64,000 bases of DNA from Bradyrhizobium erythrophlei (GTDB lineage: Bacteria > Pseudomonadota > Alphaproteobacteria > Rhizobiales > Xanthobacteraceae): positions 8,651,001 to 8,715,000 of the forward strand of contig NZ_LT670818.1 of NCBI RefSeq assembly GCF_900129505.1. The letters run 5' to 3'. Under the pieces are notes generated by a model. That model did no database searches, was not told where the DNA came from, and was given only the letters and a program-made list of their open reading frames with translations. Below are positions 19,544-27,972 of the stretch, piece by piece. Numbering within the stretch: position 1 is the stretch's first letter; every line of letters begins with the position of its first letter. The position numbers and the translations under genes are program-made.

Positions 19544-20467
19544 ATGATAGCAGCCTTCCTCAGATCCGGACTAATCCAGCAGCTGAGGCGATTTTTGCCT
19601 CAGCCACCGATGTGGTCGTTTGAACAGCATGCCCCTAAGCCCCTCCGCCTTAGTTCGGTTCGAGAACTGCCGACGCTGACCAATCCCCCGCCCCGAATTG
19701 CAATTGTAACGCCGAGCTATAACCAGCGCAAATATCTGGAAGCAACCGTCGCGAGCGTTCTGGGGCAGAATTACCCTGCCCTTTCTTATCATGTTCAGGA
19801 CGGCGCTTCGCAAGACGGAACCGTCGAGCTACTGGATGCGTATGGTGGGCAAGTCAGCTGGCGTAGCGAACCCGACAGTGGCCAAGCCAACGCTATCAAT
19901 GCCGGCTTCAAGACAGCCGCTATCGATTGCGACATCATGGCCTATCTGAACAGCGACGACACGCTGCTTCCGGGCACGCTGTGCTATATTGCACATGTTT
20001 TTCAGACGCGGCCAGACATCGATATCGTGTACGGACATCGAATATTTATCGACTCGGACGGATCGGAAATTGGGCGGGCGGTCTTTCCGCCTCACGACGC
20101 CAATGCTCTCCTTTACGTTGGATACGTTCCGCAAGAGACAATGTTCTGGCGCCGCCACGTATGGGACCAGATAGGACCAATCGACGAAACCTTTCGTTTC
20201 GCGCTGGACTGGGACTTCATGTTGCGGGCACAACAGGCAGGGTTCAAGATGGTCCGGCTTCCGCGTTTCCTCGGATGCTTCCGCATTCATGCAGAACAAA
20301 AAACCTCCGCAATGATTGATGTCGGACAGGAAGAGATGCAGCTTCTTCGCCGAAGATATCTTGGACATACTCCAACGCAGCCTGAAATCTACCGCGCAGC
20401 TATGCCATTTTTGGCTCTCCAACTTTGCTATCATTGGATGTACCGGCTAAAGATCTTGAAATATTAG
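19544..20467 (+). CDS. Glycosyltransferase family 2
   Basis: 307 residues. The GT-A domain begins about residue 50 (RIAIVTPSYNQRKYLEATVASVLGQ) and has QDGASQDGTVELL, a SEPDSGQANAINAGF stretch and the metal-binding MAYLNSDDTLLPG. A later FALDWDFMLRAQQ (ED-like motif) completes the family pattern. It likely adds a sugar to the polysaccharide in the cytoplasm. The N-terminal 50 residues are an extension without recognised function. A hairpin about 80 bases downstream looks like its terminator. Confidence 0.9.
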   Translation: MIAAFLRSGLIQQLRRFLPQPPMWSFEQHAPKPLRLSSVRELPTLTNPPPRIAIVTPSYNQRKYLEATVASVLGQNYPALSYHVQDGASQDGTVELLDAYGGQVSWRSEPDSGQANAINAGFKTAAIDCDIMAYLNSDDTLLPGTLCYIAHVFQTRPDIDIVYGHRIFIDSDGSEIGRAVFPPHDANALLYVGYVPQETMFWRRHVWDQIGPIDETFRFALDWDFMLRAQQAGFKMVRLPRFLGCFRIHAEQKTSAMIDVGQEEMQLLRRRYLGHTPTQPEIYRAAMPFLALQLCYHWMYRLKILKY

Positions 20468-20548
20468 AAGCCGCGATCCGGATTTCCACGGACTTCTTTA
20501 TGTAAGAGGCACATCTTAGGAACTGCGCAAATGGAAAACTCGTCGGCT

Positions 20549-20577
20549 AAAGCTAGCGCGCCGAGCCTGCTAGCTTT
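20549..20577 (+). terminator. Candidate intrinsic terminator after the GT2 gene
   Basis: A perfect 9-bp stem, AAAGCTAGC / GCTAGCTTT, with an 11-base loop, followed by CTTCT. The stem is good and the T-tract weak. Confidence 0.5.
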
Positions 20578-20605
20578 CTTCTGGGCCCTGCTGTATTTTT
20601 GACTG

Positions 20606-22393
20606 ATGGCCGCCCTCGTCAGTTCCACTCAGATTACAAAATTGAGCGACGTCATCACGCCCGAAAACCTCGGCGCCAAGCGCCGCATTCATACTGTGCT
20701 ACTGATCACATTATTTGCCGTAGAAGCGGTTATTTTTTTTGCGCATGTCGCGCGCAACATTGCGCCGTTCTATCCTTCGAATTTCGACCAGTTGTCTTAT
20801 TATTTGGCGACGTATGATTTGATCAGCGCGTTTCACGCCAGGGGCCCGAGCGTCCTTGTCGAGGAATTGCTTCAGCCCAATAGCGCCACTGGCACCACTT
20901 TCGTTTTGCAAGGCGCCCTGCTGTCTCTCATCGGCGGAGAAAATCGCACGGCGATCCTGAGCATCAATCTGGTTTACCTGTTCGCCCTGCAATTCGTATT
21001 CTTTGTCGTCATCCGAACCCGCACCGGTCGCACCGATCTCGCCTGGGTCGGAATGGCCTTCCTGCTGTCATTGTCCACCCTGTTCAATGGCGCGGGAGGC
21101 ATCTACGACTATCGTATCGATTTTTCGGCATTTTGCCTTTACGGCATCTGGACCTGTCTCCTTGTCTGGTCCCGCTCGTTTCTCCGGACGAGCCGAGCAC
21201 TCCTTGTCGTAGCGATCGGCATACTGTTGGTCTATTCGCGTTTTTTTACGATTATTTACATAGGCGGCGTATTGGGCGCGCTGTTGGCAATCAACACGTA
21301 TGTGATCTGGCGGAATCCTTCGCAATACCGAACTGCTGTGGCGGCACGGCGCATACGCAACATATTATTGTCAGGTACGATCATCGCGGCCATTTGCGGA
21401 GCGCGATTATTCCTCTCGAGAACCGCGATATACGACTATTACGTGATAGGACATGTGCTCGGCGAAGAAAAGTTCATTCGAGCTCATGAATTGGGCATCT
21501 ACACTGTCGCGGGTCATCTATTCTACTATCCGAAATCAATCCTTGAGAAGCATGTCGGACTGCTCACGCTTTTGATGGCCGGTGCACTGGGGGGATGGTC
21601 ATTTTGGAACGACCGCGTGACGACAAGCGAATTGTTCAACCGCCTGCGTCGATTCCGGCAGGAGTTCGTCACCCTTGGCCTCGCGATTCTGATTCCGGTC
21701 GCTCTCCTGACGATCAACGTGTCGAAGTCGCCGGTGGTCGGCGGAATCGTCGCCGTTCCAATTCTGCTCGCGTTGGTCCTATTCGGCGCCGCTGTCTGGC
21801 CGCGCGAGGGGCGGCTGGAGCTGGCGCCGCCATGGGCGAGAATGCTCCCTGCTCTTGCAATGGCAATCGCGCTCACCGCCTTTGTTTCGAAGGGGTTATC
21901 CTCGAAGCATCTCCCGGCCCGAGCCGATCTCGAACGTATCACGCTTTTGGCCAAAACAATCGCGAGCTATGCGGCGGAAAATAACCTCACCCGGCTGAGC
22001 ATGTCGCAGGATCGTGTCGTTGACTACCAAAATGCCGCCACGCCTAAATTGTTTAGCATTGAATTGCTCCATCGGAATTTGGACATCGATCCGCGGTTCG
22101 GTCACGGCATCTACGGCATTTTTGCCACTTCACGCGAAGATGCGTTGCGGCTTTTTGCAGACAGCGATGTCATTGTACTCACCGATGCCGTCACTGACCG
22201 ATCGTATCCCTACCCGATGAACACCAAGATTAAGGAATATTGGGACGAGCTGTGGCAATGGACAAACCAGAATCGTGTTTTGCTATTTTCGACGGAAATC
22301 CACGGCATCCCCTATCGGGTCTTCGTGCGACCACTCACCGGTGGAAGACCTCTATCGGAGAGACCATCGACCGGTCATACGCATCTGCACTAG
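20606..22393 (+). CDS. Polytopic membrane protein, GT-C-like (unassigned)
   Basis: 595 residues with about ten hydrophobic segments in the first 400 and a soluble C-terminal part. The first periplasmic loop holds YPSNFDQLSYYLATYDL, the acidic/aromatic pattern seen in GT-C glycosyltransferases and in the first loops of the two other giant membrane proteins here (3743-5611 and 13776-16946). I infer transfer of a sugar from a polyprenyl-phosphate donor in the periplasm. It lies 140 bases behind the GT2 gene but is separated from it by a probable terminator. Confidence 0.65.
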   Translation: MAALVSSTQITKLSDVITPENLGAKRRIHTVLLITLFAVEAVIFFAHVARNIAPFYPSNFDQLSYYLATYDLISAFHARGPSVLVEELLQPNSATGTTFVLQGALLSLIGGENRTAILSINLVYLFALQFVFFVVIRTRTGRTDLAWVGMAFLLSLSTLFNGAGGIYDYRIDFSAFCLYGIWTCLLVWSRSFLRTSRALLVVAIGILLVYSRFFTIIYIGGVLGALLAINTYVIWRNPSQYRTAVAARRIRNILLSGTIIAAICGARLFLSRTAIYDYYVIGHVLGEEKFIRAHELGIYTVAGHLFYYPKSILEKHVGLLTLLMAGALGGWSFWNDRVTTSELFNRLRRFRQEFVTLGLAILIPVALLTINVSKSPVVGGIVAVPILLALVLFGAAVWPREGRLELAPPWARMLPALAMAIALTAFVSKGLSSKHLPARADLERITLLAKTIASYAAENNLTRLSMSQDRVVDYQNAATPKLFSIELLHRNLDIDPRFGHGIYGIFATSREDALRLFADSDVIVLTDAVTDRSYPYPMNTKIKEYWDELWQWTNQNRVLLFSTEIHGIPYRVFVRPLTGGRPLSERPSTGHTHLH

Positions 22394-22552
22394 GCGAGTC
22401 TGCGACTCGTTTGGGCAACAATGCCGAGACGCCGCCCCATCAGACTGAAACATCGAGGATTGGGCGGTACCGCGCGCAGCCGATTCGGCGACCGGCCCCA
22501 TCTGGCGTTTGTGCGGCCCCCCTGTTATAATTCGAGGAGATGAAAAACTTAG

Positions 22553-22810
22553 GTGCCAACCCGTATGAAGATCGGCAATCGGCCCAAGAGAACAACCGCG
22601 GAATTGATCGCCCTTATCAATCAGCGACAAGCGGATTGGTGGCCGGCCGAATTCCGACTCACGATTGACCGATCTGCCGAGCATGATTGGGTAGCCATCG
22701 TGGATGCTCAAGCGAGCGACATCAATAGAAATCGGGGTGCTGATTTTTCAAACAGCCTTGCGCAAGTTGTAGCCGAACTCAGGCTTCGCAACGCCTGGGC
22801 TGGGCACTAG
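22553..22810 (+). CDS. Small hypothetical protein
   Basis: About 85 residues from a GTG, or 81 from the ATG at 22565 (MKIGNRPKRTTAELIALIN). The composition is protein-like: a basic N-terminus, a helix, then a WxAEFRLTI...DWVAIV beta section. No domain is recognised. It lies at the left edge of the accessory module with the XRE regulator and YqaJ gene, so it may be part of that module. Confidence 0.45.
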   Translation: MPTRMKIGNRPKRTTAELIALINQRQADWWPAEFRLTIDRSAEHDWVAIVDAQASDINRNRGADFSNSLAQVVAELRLRNAWAGH

Positions 22811-23009
22811 GAGGAGTTTCTGACGGCCTTCGCTACCGCATGGCCAAGACCACCAAGCTTCGACTTGCTAGCCCTGAATTGGGCTTTACCTCGACCACAA
22901 ACTGATGGATCTCCCGCACGATCTTGCTGTGAAAGCCTTCACCGCTGGTCAGCGAGCCGATCACGCTCTCACGCGCCGCGGTAGGGCTCGGATGGGTTCA
23001 CCCTGAGGC

Positions 23010-23249
23010 CTAGCATTGCGCTTTGCGCAAACGGACACCCGCTCCCCCACCGTTTTCATCAATGAATTCGATGCCGGCCTTTTCGAGGGCCTCCTGCACA
23101 TCTTCAAGCGTACGCGGATATGGTTCCCTTGCCCCGCGTTCAAAGTCCGCAATGGTCTTTGTCGCTGTTTTGCTTGCCTCTGAAAGATCCGCTTGGGACC
23201 ACCCTAAAAGGCCGCGAGCACCACGACATTGCGGCGGGCTAATCGACAT
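23010..23249 (-). CDS. XRE-family helix-turn-helix repressor (small)
   Basis: 79 residues: a Cro/C1-type HTH (ARGLLGWSQADLSEASKTATKTIADFERG, about residues 11-39) followed by PYPRTLEDVQEALEKAGIEF, the usual XRE C-terminal helix. It is divergent from the YqaJ-like gene. Its own ribosome-binding AAGG lies inside a perfect 7-2-7 palindrome (23254-23269), which suggests that it represses itself and the divergent recombination genes. Confidence 0.88.
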   Translation of the reverse strand: MSISPPQCRGARGLLGWSQADLSEASKTATKTIADFERGAREPYPRTLEDVQEALEKAGIEFIDENGGGAGVRLRKAQC

Positions 23250-23253
23250 TTTT

Positions 23254-23269
23254 AATGTAACCTTACATT
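23254..23269. promoter_or_regulatory. Operator-like palindrome over the xre ribosome-binding site
   Basis: AATGTAA-CC-TTACATT is a perfect inverted repeat five bases before the xre start; on the minus strand it contains the AAGG ribosome-binding core. Probable binding site of the XRE protein. Confidence 0.55.
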
Positions 23270-23273
23270 TTTA

Positions 23274-23314
23274 TTGACTTTTCATTTCATGTAGCATTAC
23301 ATTAATGATGTAAT
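23274..23314 (+). promoter_or_regulatory. Promoter with overlapping operators for the yqaJ-like gene
   Basis: A -35-like TTGACT (23274-23279) and a weak -10 TACATT (23298-23303) point to the plus strand. The palindromes ATTACAT-5-ATGTAAT (23296-23314) and ATGTA-4-TACAT (23289-23302) overlap the -10 and repeat the same half-site as the palindrome at 23254. The ribosome site AGGAG is at 23331-23335. Confidence 0.5.
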
Positions 23315-23340
23315 TAGCCAACTCAAATTCAGGAGCGACA

Positions 23341-24441
23341 ATGAATAACAACACCAATTCGGTGAACGGCGGAGCTATGCCCAGAAACGGCCGCGCCACC
23401 GTAATAACGCGCGACCGCACCCAATTCATCGGAGGCTCGGACGCGCGGATCATCATGGGAAAGGACGAGAAGGCGCTTCTGCGCCTTTGGAAGGAAAAAC
23501 GAGGTGACGAAGCTGCTCTCGACCTGTCGGGCGTTCTGATAGTCCAGCTCGGTCTGGTCACCGAGGACCTCAACCGCCGCTGGTATGAGCTCAACTCCGG
23601 CCACCGGATCGGTGACGTCCAACGCCATGCGATCCATCGGACCATCCCGTGGATGGCCGCCACGCTGGATGGACTGGTCAAGGAAACCGGCGCCGTCTTC
23701 GAGGCCAAATTCATGCTGCCATGGTCGTTCTCGGAAGAGGCGGCAGCGGAGAAGCACATGGCCCAGCTCCAGCACAACATGCTGGTCGCTGGCACCAAGA
23801 AATCAGTACTCTCCATTATCAGCGGCGGCGGCAAGTGGGTCGAACTGTCTGTTGAAGCCGACCCTATCTACCAGACAATCCTGATGGCCGCCGAAAAGGC
23901 TTTTTGGCGGGCGGTCAAGACCGGCGAAACCCCTGCCCTGTTCGATTGCGAACCTCCGAAACCAAGAATCGAAGCCGTCCGCGTCGTCGACATGAACGCT
24001 TCCAATTCTTGGGCCGAGTTTGCAGCCCTGTTTTGCGAGACCCGAGAGGCCCACGCCGACCACGAGCGCGCAAAGAGCGAGCTCAAGGGGCTGATGCCGG
24101 AGGACGCCAAGGAGGCCATGGGCCATGGCATCCGGGCCAAACGCTCCAAATCAGGCGCCGTCAGTTTCGATCTGGTCGAGCTGGAGGTTTCGCATGGCAT
24201 CGGTCCAGTGAAAGCGTCGCCGCCATCGCAACGGCGCTGGCGAAAGCCCAGACCGAACTCTCCAACCCCGAGAAGGCGATGGTGGGAATCGTTTACAACA
24301 ATCGTACGGACGCTCCGCAAAGCTTCCGCTATGCTTCCCTGTCGAGTGGACTGGACATCGTCAGAAAGGCCCTGGGCGGTCACCAGATCGCCATTGCGCA
24401 AACCACTGACATCGATCGAGCCAGCGGCACGGTCAACTTGA
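23341..24441 (+). CDS. YqaJ-like viral recombinase/exonuclease (3' end out of frame)
   Basis: Lambda-Exo/YqaJ-type nuclease of about 290 true residues: FIGGSDARIIMG, a central DGLVKETGAVFEAKF with the E-x-K nuclease signature, then KHMAQLQHNMLVAG. Such enzymes resect DNA ends for single-strand annealing with the ERF protein encoded next. After about 24190 the frame stops looking like YqaJ and becomes a shadow of the ERF gene: one extra G at 24196-24197 removes the natural stop (the un-inserted sequence would end ...SHASVQ) and adds about 80 spurious residues. The start has AGGAG upstream. Confidence 0.8.
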   Translation: MNNNTNSVNGGAMPRNGRATVITRDRTQFIGGSDARIIMGKDEKALLRLWKEKRGDEAALDLSGVLIVQLGLVTEDLNRRWYELNSGHRIGDVQRHAIHRTIPWMAATLDGLVKETGAVFEAKFMLPWSFSEEAAAEKHMAQLQHNMLVAGTKKSVLSIISGGGKWVELSVEADPIYQTILMAAEKAFWRAVKTGETPALFDCEPPKPRIEAVRVVDMNASNSWAEFAALFCETREAHADHERAKSELKGLMPEDAKEAMGHGIRAKRSKSGAVSFDLVELEVSHGIGPVKASPPSQRRWRKPRPNSPTPRRRWWESFTTIVRTLRKASAMLPCRVDWTSSERPWAVTRSPLRKPLTSIEPAARST

Positions 24442-25461
24442 CGACCGTCCTGCTGCACACCTCGGGGGAGTGGATCTCCTCGGACTGGCCGGTCTGCCAG
24501 CTATCCGAAACCTCTGCGCCCCGCAGGATGGGTGCGGCGCTGACCTACGCCCGGCGCTACGCGCTGTTCACCCTCGTGGGGATTGCAGGCGAGGACGACC
24601 TCGATGTGCCGCCCGACGTCACCAACGACCCGCCAGTGGCAAACAATTCTGCCGCCACCGGCCTTACTCCCATTCTCACCCCTGTGCGGGTACCTGTCCG
24701 TCCGATCCACCTCCAAACACGGGGCGAACCCGCCAGTCCAGCAAAAGCTTAGCGCCGAGGAGTCCGCCGCGAGCAGGGCACAGCTGCTCGAGAAGATTGA
24801 AACCCTGCCGAAGGATGACGTCCACTCCCGCGCGATCTCTATCCTGAAGGCCAAGAACCGCCTTTCAGCGGATGATGCCAGGCTGGTCGAGAAGGCCTTC
24901 GCCGCTAGGATGGCCGAACAGGAGCCGTCGTTAGAGGCTGTGACGACGGATCCACCGGCGTACGTGCAAGCTGGCCCGATCCTGCCTCAGCCCCTCCCGG
25001 CACCAACCGGTGTCGTCAAGCGGCCAAGGGGACGTCCCAAAAAGATCAGGCCTGTCGCCGAACCATCGGCTCCCTCCCAGGTCGCCTCGGAGCCGATGAT
25101 CGATGATCGCCCTGCGACTCCGGTCCCTGTCCAGGCCGATCCGGCTCCCGGCAAGATCGACAAGAGCGTCCTTACGATCAGCGAACCGCGCCGGTTGCGC
25201 GACAAGGCGCACCTCAAATTCGTCGGATCGCAGCCATGCCTGATCTGCGCGAGAAGCCCCGCTGACGCCCACCATCTAAAGTTCACTCAGCCGCGCGCCA
25301 TGGGGCGGAAGGTCAGCGATGAATTCACGGTACCCCTGTGCCGAACCCATCACCGTGATATCCACAACTTCGGCGACGAGGCCGCCTGGTGGGAAAGGCG
25401 GGCCATCGATCCCGTCGCCACGGCGCGAATGCTCTGGATTTCGACGCGCCGTATCGAATGA
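24198..25461 (+). pseudogene. ERF single-strand-annealing protein fused to a C-terminal HNH-like domain, doubly frameshifted
   Basis: The first frame (24198-24752) is an ERF-family protein: ATALAKAQTELSNPEKAMV, FRYASLSSGLDIVRKALG, MGAALTYARRYALFTLVGIAGEDD. A second frame (readable from about 24747 to 25461) continues with LSAEESAASRAQLLEK, a proline-rich linker with KRPRGRPKK, and a C-terminal HNH-like zinc domain (CLICARSPADAHHLKF...CRTHHRDIHNFGDEAAWW). I recall such a single protein in Bradyrhizobium. An extra G at 24196-24197 destroys the ATG, and one extra A in 24743-24746 separates the halves. As written neither half is a normal gene. Confidence 0.7.
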
Positions 25462-26225
25462 CGCATGGGTGGACAAGCCCGTGTCCTCGCGGGTTTCGTG
25501 CGGTCACGCGAAATCGAACAGGGGGGATGACGGGATTGAGGGGTCATTTGGCGCCCCCCAGAATTGGCAGCACGGCGCGCGCCGCCGCCGTGTAAGAGAA
25601 AGAAACTGACAATTTTGGCGGCCTGGCTGAAACAACCCCTTAATCCCCTCATCCCCCTTCTTGAACGAGCCGTCAGAAGTGGCGCAATCTATTTTCAAGA
25701 TGATGGACGTTACCCGCACAACCCTCAAGGCAATAAAGCCGTCTGGCTAGACCGGAAATCGGCCTTTCCGGCCCCCCTCTGATCGCAGATGATAACAGTC
25801 GCTAGCACATGCTGTGCAGGGTCGATCCCGTCCGCCCTTTAGGCGCTCGCCGAATCTAAGCCGGGCCGCTTCCCCTGCGAGCAGGTGCCCAACCGCGCTA
25901 CTGCCTCTTATCGACAGGGCAGCGCGACATCAGTGCATAACGCCAGTCTTCAGTCCCCTTTGCAACCCGCCGTCGCCCTAGGATTCTATTTTTATCGAGG
26001 GTCACCAATCCGCCTCCTCGCCAATTAATGGCGGCAATATCCAAACTCAACTAGAGCGAGGGCGCAAGCGCACACCTAGTCCAAAACTGGATTTTCCACG
26101 TTCTGGCGTTTGCTGTGTTTTCCCAACAAATCATTAATCACAGTGATCTCGATGAGTTAAAAGGTGCAGGATATCCTATAGTTTCTATCTGCTCCATCCA
26201 TTGAACTGCCGTTGATAAACCGCCC
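25462..26225. other. Non-coding stretch with inverted repeats
   Basis: About 760 bases without a defensible gene. It contains a 22-base imperfect inverted repeat (25522-25543 and 25636-25657, two mismatches) around a 92-base spacer, and a perfect hairpin CCGGAAA-6-TTTCCGG at 25752-25771 that may end transcription from the ERF-HNH gene. The part from 25800 to 26200 shows nothing I recognise. Confidence 0.45.
25522..25657. repeat. Imperfect 22-bp inverted repeat pair
   Basis: Left arm 25522-25543 (rich in G) and right arm 25636-25657 (rich in C) match in 20 of 22 positions when one is complemented, spaced 92 bases. It could be element ends, a folded RNA or a recombination scar. Confidence 0.45.
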
Positions 26226-26432
26226 GTGCATCGACTAAATAGCGCAGCCCCGCAAATTCCCGCTTTCGCGGTAATATCCGTCGCTTCGGCGGTCTCCATC
26301 ATTCTCATTTCGACATTGGCTTATGTGTCGTGGCGCTTCGTCGAACTGCCCGTCATTCCAGCTAAAGCACAAACGCGAGTCCGCGCCAAAGAGCTATTCA
26401 AGCCTATGCCGGTGCAACGCTCCTGTGGATAA
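26226..26432 (+). pseudogene. C-terminal fragment of an acyltransferase-3 gene
   Basis: The 68-codon frame contains a transmembrane segment (AVSIILISTLAYVSWRFVELP) that matches the typical last helix and W/RFVExP ending of OafA-type AT3 proteins. Nothing upstream in the frame looks like the rest, so it is a remnant of a deleted gene. Its neighbours (intact AT3 on the other strand, MBOAT operon, OafA-like gene) show that this family is common in the region. Confidence 0.6.
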
Positions 26433-26523
26433 AACCGAAATCGCTCTCGGACTCTGGCGCTGCAGCTGCGAGGTTATTGGCCTTTGCGATGGTCAGCGCC
26501 GTCATCGCGGTGAGGTTCCTGCA

Positions 26524-27636
26524 TCACTGACGCGTCGCGGCTGTGGTTGGTGGACCAAGAACTTCCATAGTTTGGCGCGAAGCGGCCGCTGGAGCGCGAC
26601 GAACGAAGAGCTCACGGATACGAGCATTAAGAGGATCAGAGAAGTATCGCTGAACGCCAAGACCCGCACAAAATGCCGCTACGAGCGCGGCCGCGACGTT
26701 AATGTAAGATCCTGCACCGAATATGCCGGTCAACCCGGGAGCAACCAGCACAAAAACGGAGTAGTGAAACAGGTAAAGCTCATAGCTGCATTCTCCGATA
26801 GTTCCGAGGAGACTGAGCCTCTCCGGCCGTGTCGCGCGATCCTCTTCCACCTTGAGCGCATACAGCATCATGACACCGCCTAATGCGATCAGGCTTGGAC
26901 CTACGGTAACGTGTTCGGCTACTGGCAGAAACAAGTAGGCCGATAAGGTGATCACCGCTCCGAGCCATTTCGCCCACACTAACGACCATTGCGGCGCTAA
27001 CACCCTATGGGCTGCAATTGCGGCAAGTGCGCCCATCGCGATGAGGTCAAAACAACCCCGGTATGTGTAGAGATTGCCCGGAGTGGTGCGACCGGAAACG
27101 CCATACGCGATGATCAGGAGCAGCACGCCGATCAGCACTTGTTCTTTCCGAAGAACAATCGCAATGACCGGATAGAGAACGTAGAACGCTTCCTCAATTG
27201 ACAGAGACCATAGAACGGACCACCCGAGTGGACTGTTCATACCAGACTTGTTGAACGATAGAGTGAGAACACTCCAAATAGCCTTACCCAAAGAATCGTG
27301 CCCTTCTTCGAAGACAAATCCCGGGTAGCGGACGATCGCAAGGGCGGAAAGCAGCACGATAAGTAGCGTCAGGCTAGGCAGGATTCTCGCGGCCCTCATC
27401 ACGTAGAAGTCACGTACGTTAACGGCGCCAACGGCGCCGTAACGGCGCAGAATGTTCGTTGTGATCAAAAATCCTGAGATCGCAAAAAAGAGTGAAACAC
27501 CATAGTAGCCCGATGCGTAAAACGGGGCCGCGGACAAGTCTACAGGCAGGACCATCACACAGTGCATAAAGACCACCACGAGGGCCGCGAGACCTCGCAG
27601 ACGACTTATTCCAAGAATCTGACCGGATTTTTTCAA
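26524..27636 (-). CDS. Acyltransferase 3 family (polysaccharide O-acetyltransferase)
   Basis: About 370 residues from a TTG at 27636 with AGGCGAG just upstream. It begins with LRGLAALVVVFMHC (the family's catalytic-loop region), then YGVSLFFAISGFLIT, WSLSIEEAFYVLYPV and ten or so transmembrane segments. It should transfer acetyl groups from the cytoplasm to a sugar on the periplasmic side. The frame is open to 27891, but the sequence beyond 27660 is debris from other genes, so the native 5' end may have been replaced at that junction. It is divergent from the MBOAT operon. Confidence 0.85.
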   Translation of the reverse strand: MKKSGQILGISRLRGLAALVVVFMHCVMVLPVDLSAAPFYASGYYGVSLFFAISGFLITTNILRRYGAVGAVNVRDFYVMRAARILPSLTLLIVLLSALAIVRYPGFVFEEGHDSLGKAIWSVLTLSFNKSGMNSPLGWSVLWSLSIEEAFYVLYPVIAIVLRKEQVLIGVLLLIIAYGVSGRTTPGNLYTYRGCFDLIAMGALAAIAAHRVLAPQWSLVWAKWLGAVITLSAYLFLPVAEHVTVGPSLIALGGVMMLYALKVEEDRATRPERLSLLGTIGECSYELYLFHYSVFVLVAPGLTGIFGAGSYINVAAALVAAFCAGLGVQRYFSDPLNARIRELFVRRAPAAASRQTMEVLGPPTTAATRQ

Positions 27637-27664
27637 GTCTCGCCTTGCACGGATAAGGGGGTGA

Positions 27665-27890
27665 CTAGATTGGCAGCGTGAACGGGAAGCGTACCTCACT
27701 ATTTTCGAGGAGGAAACCGTCGTCTGCAATTTGCGCTTCACCAAATACGCGCCGCAGGCCCGCGCCGTGCTCGATGCTCTGCTCGAAAAGTACCGGGACG
27801 AGGGCGTGCTCATTGTCGCGAGCGAGTGGCGTCGAGAGATTTTGATCCGTACTGCCAGTATAAAATTCATAAGTGGCTGACTGGCGCACA
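27665..27890. pseudogene. Mosaic of gene fragments upstream of the acyltransferase
   Basis: On the plus strand about 27676-27830 reads AYLTIFEEETVVCNLRFTKY and ALLEKYRDEGVL, which resembles the C-terminal helical part of type I restriction HsdR-like proteins (weak). On the minus strand 27830-27880 reads EFYTGSTDQNLST, closely matching EFYTGSTSQTLTT of the large secreted metalloprotease at 37433-40480. Neither fragment has a full gene attached. This is a recombination junction. Confidence 0.5.
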
Positions 27891-27972
27891 AAGTTCTATG
27901 AGGTGATTGTTGTTCGATTAAGGGAAATGCAAAACTCGATCCAGGCTGAGGATCGGTAGCAGCAGGATGGTG

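Noticed and set aside
22811..23009. Minus frame reading HSKIVREIHQFVVEVKP
   Set aside because: No start, no family recognised; could be a gene remnant but not supportable.
25800..25960. tRNA-like D-arm/T-loop motifs on the minus strand
   Set aside because: No complete cloverleaf can be drawn; the stems do not pair in the right spacing.
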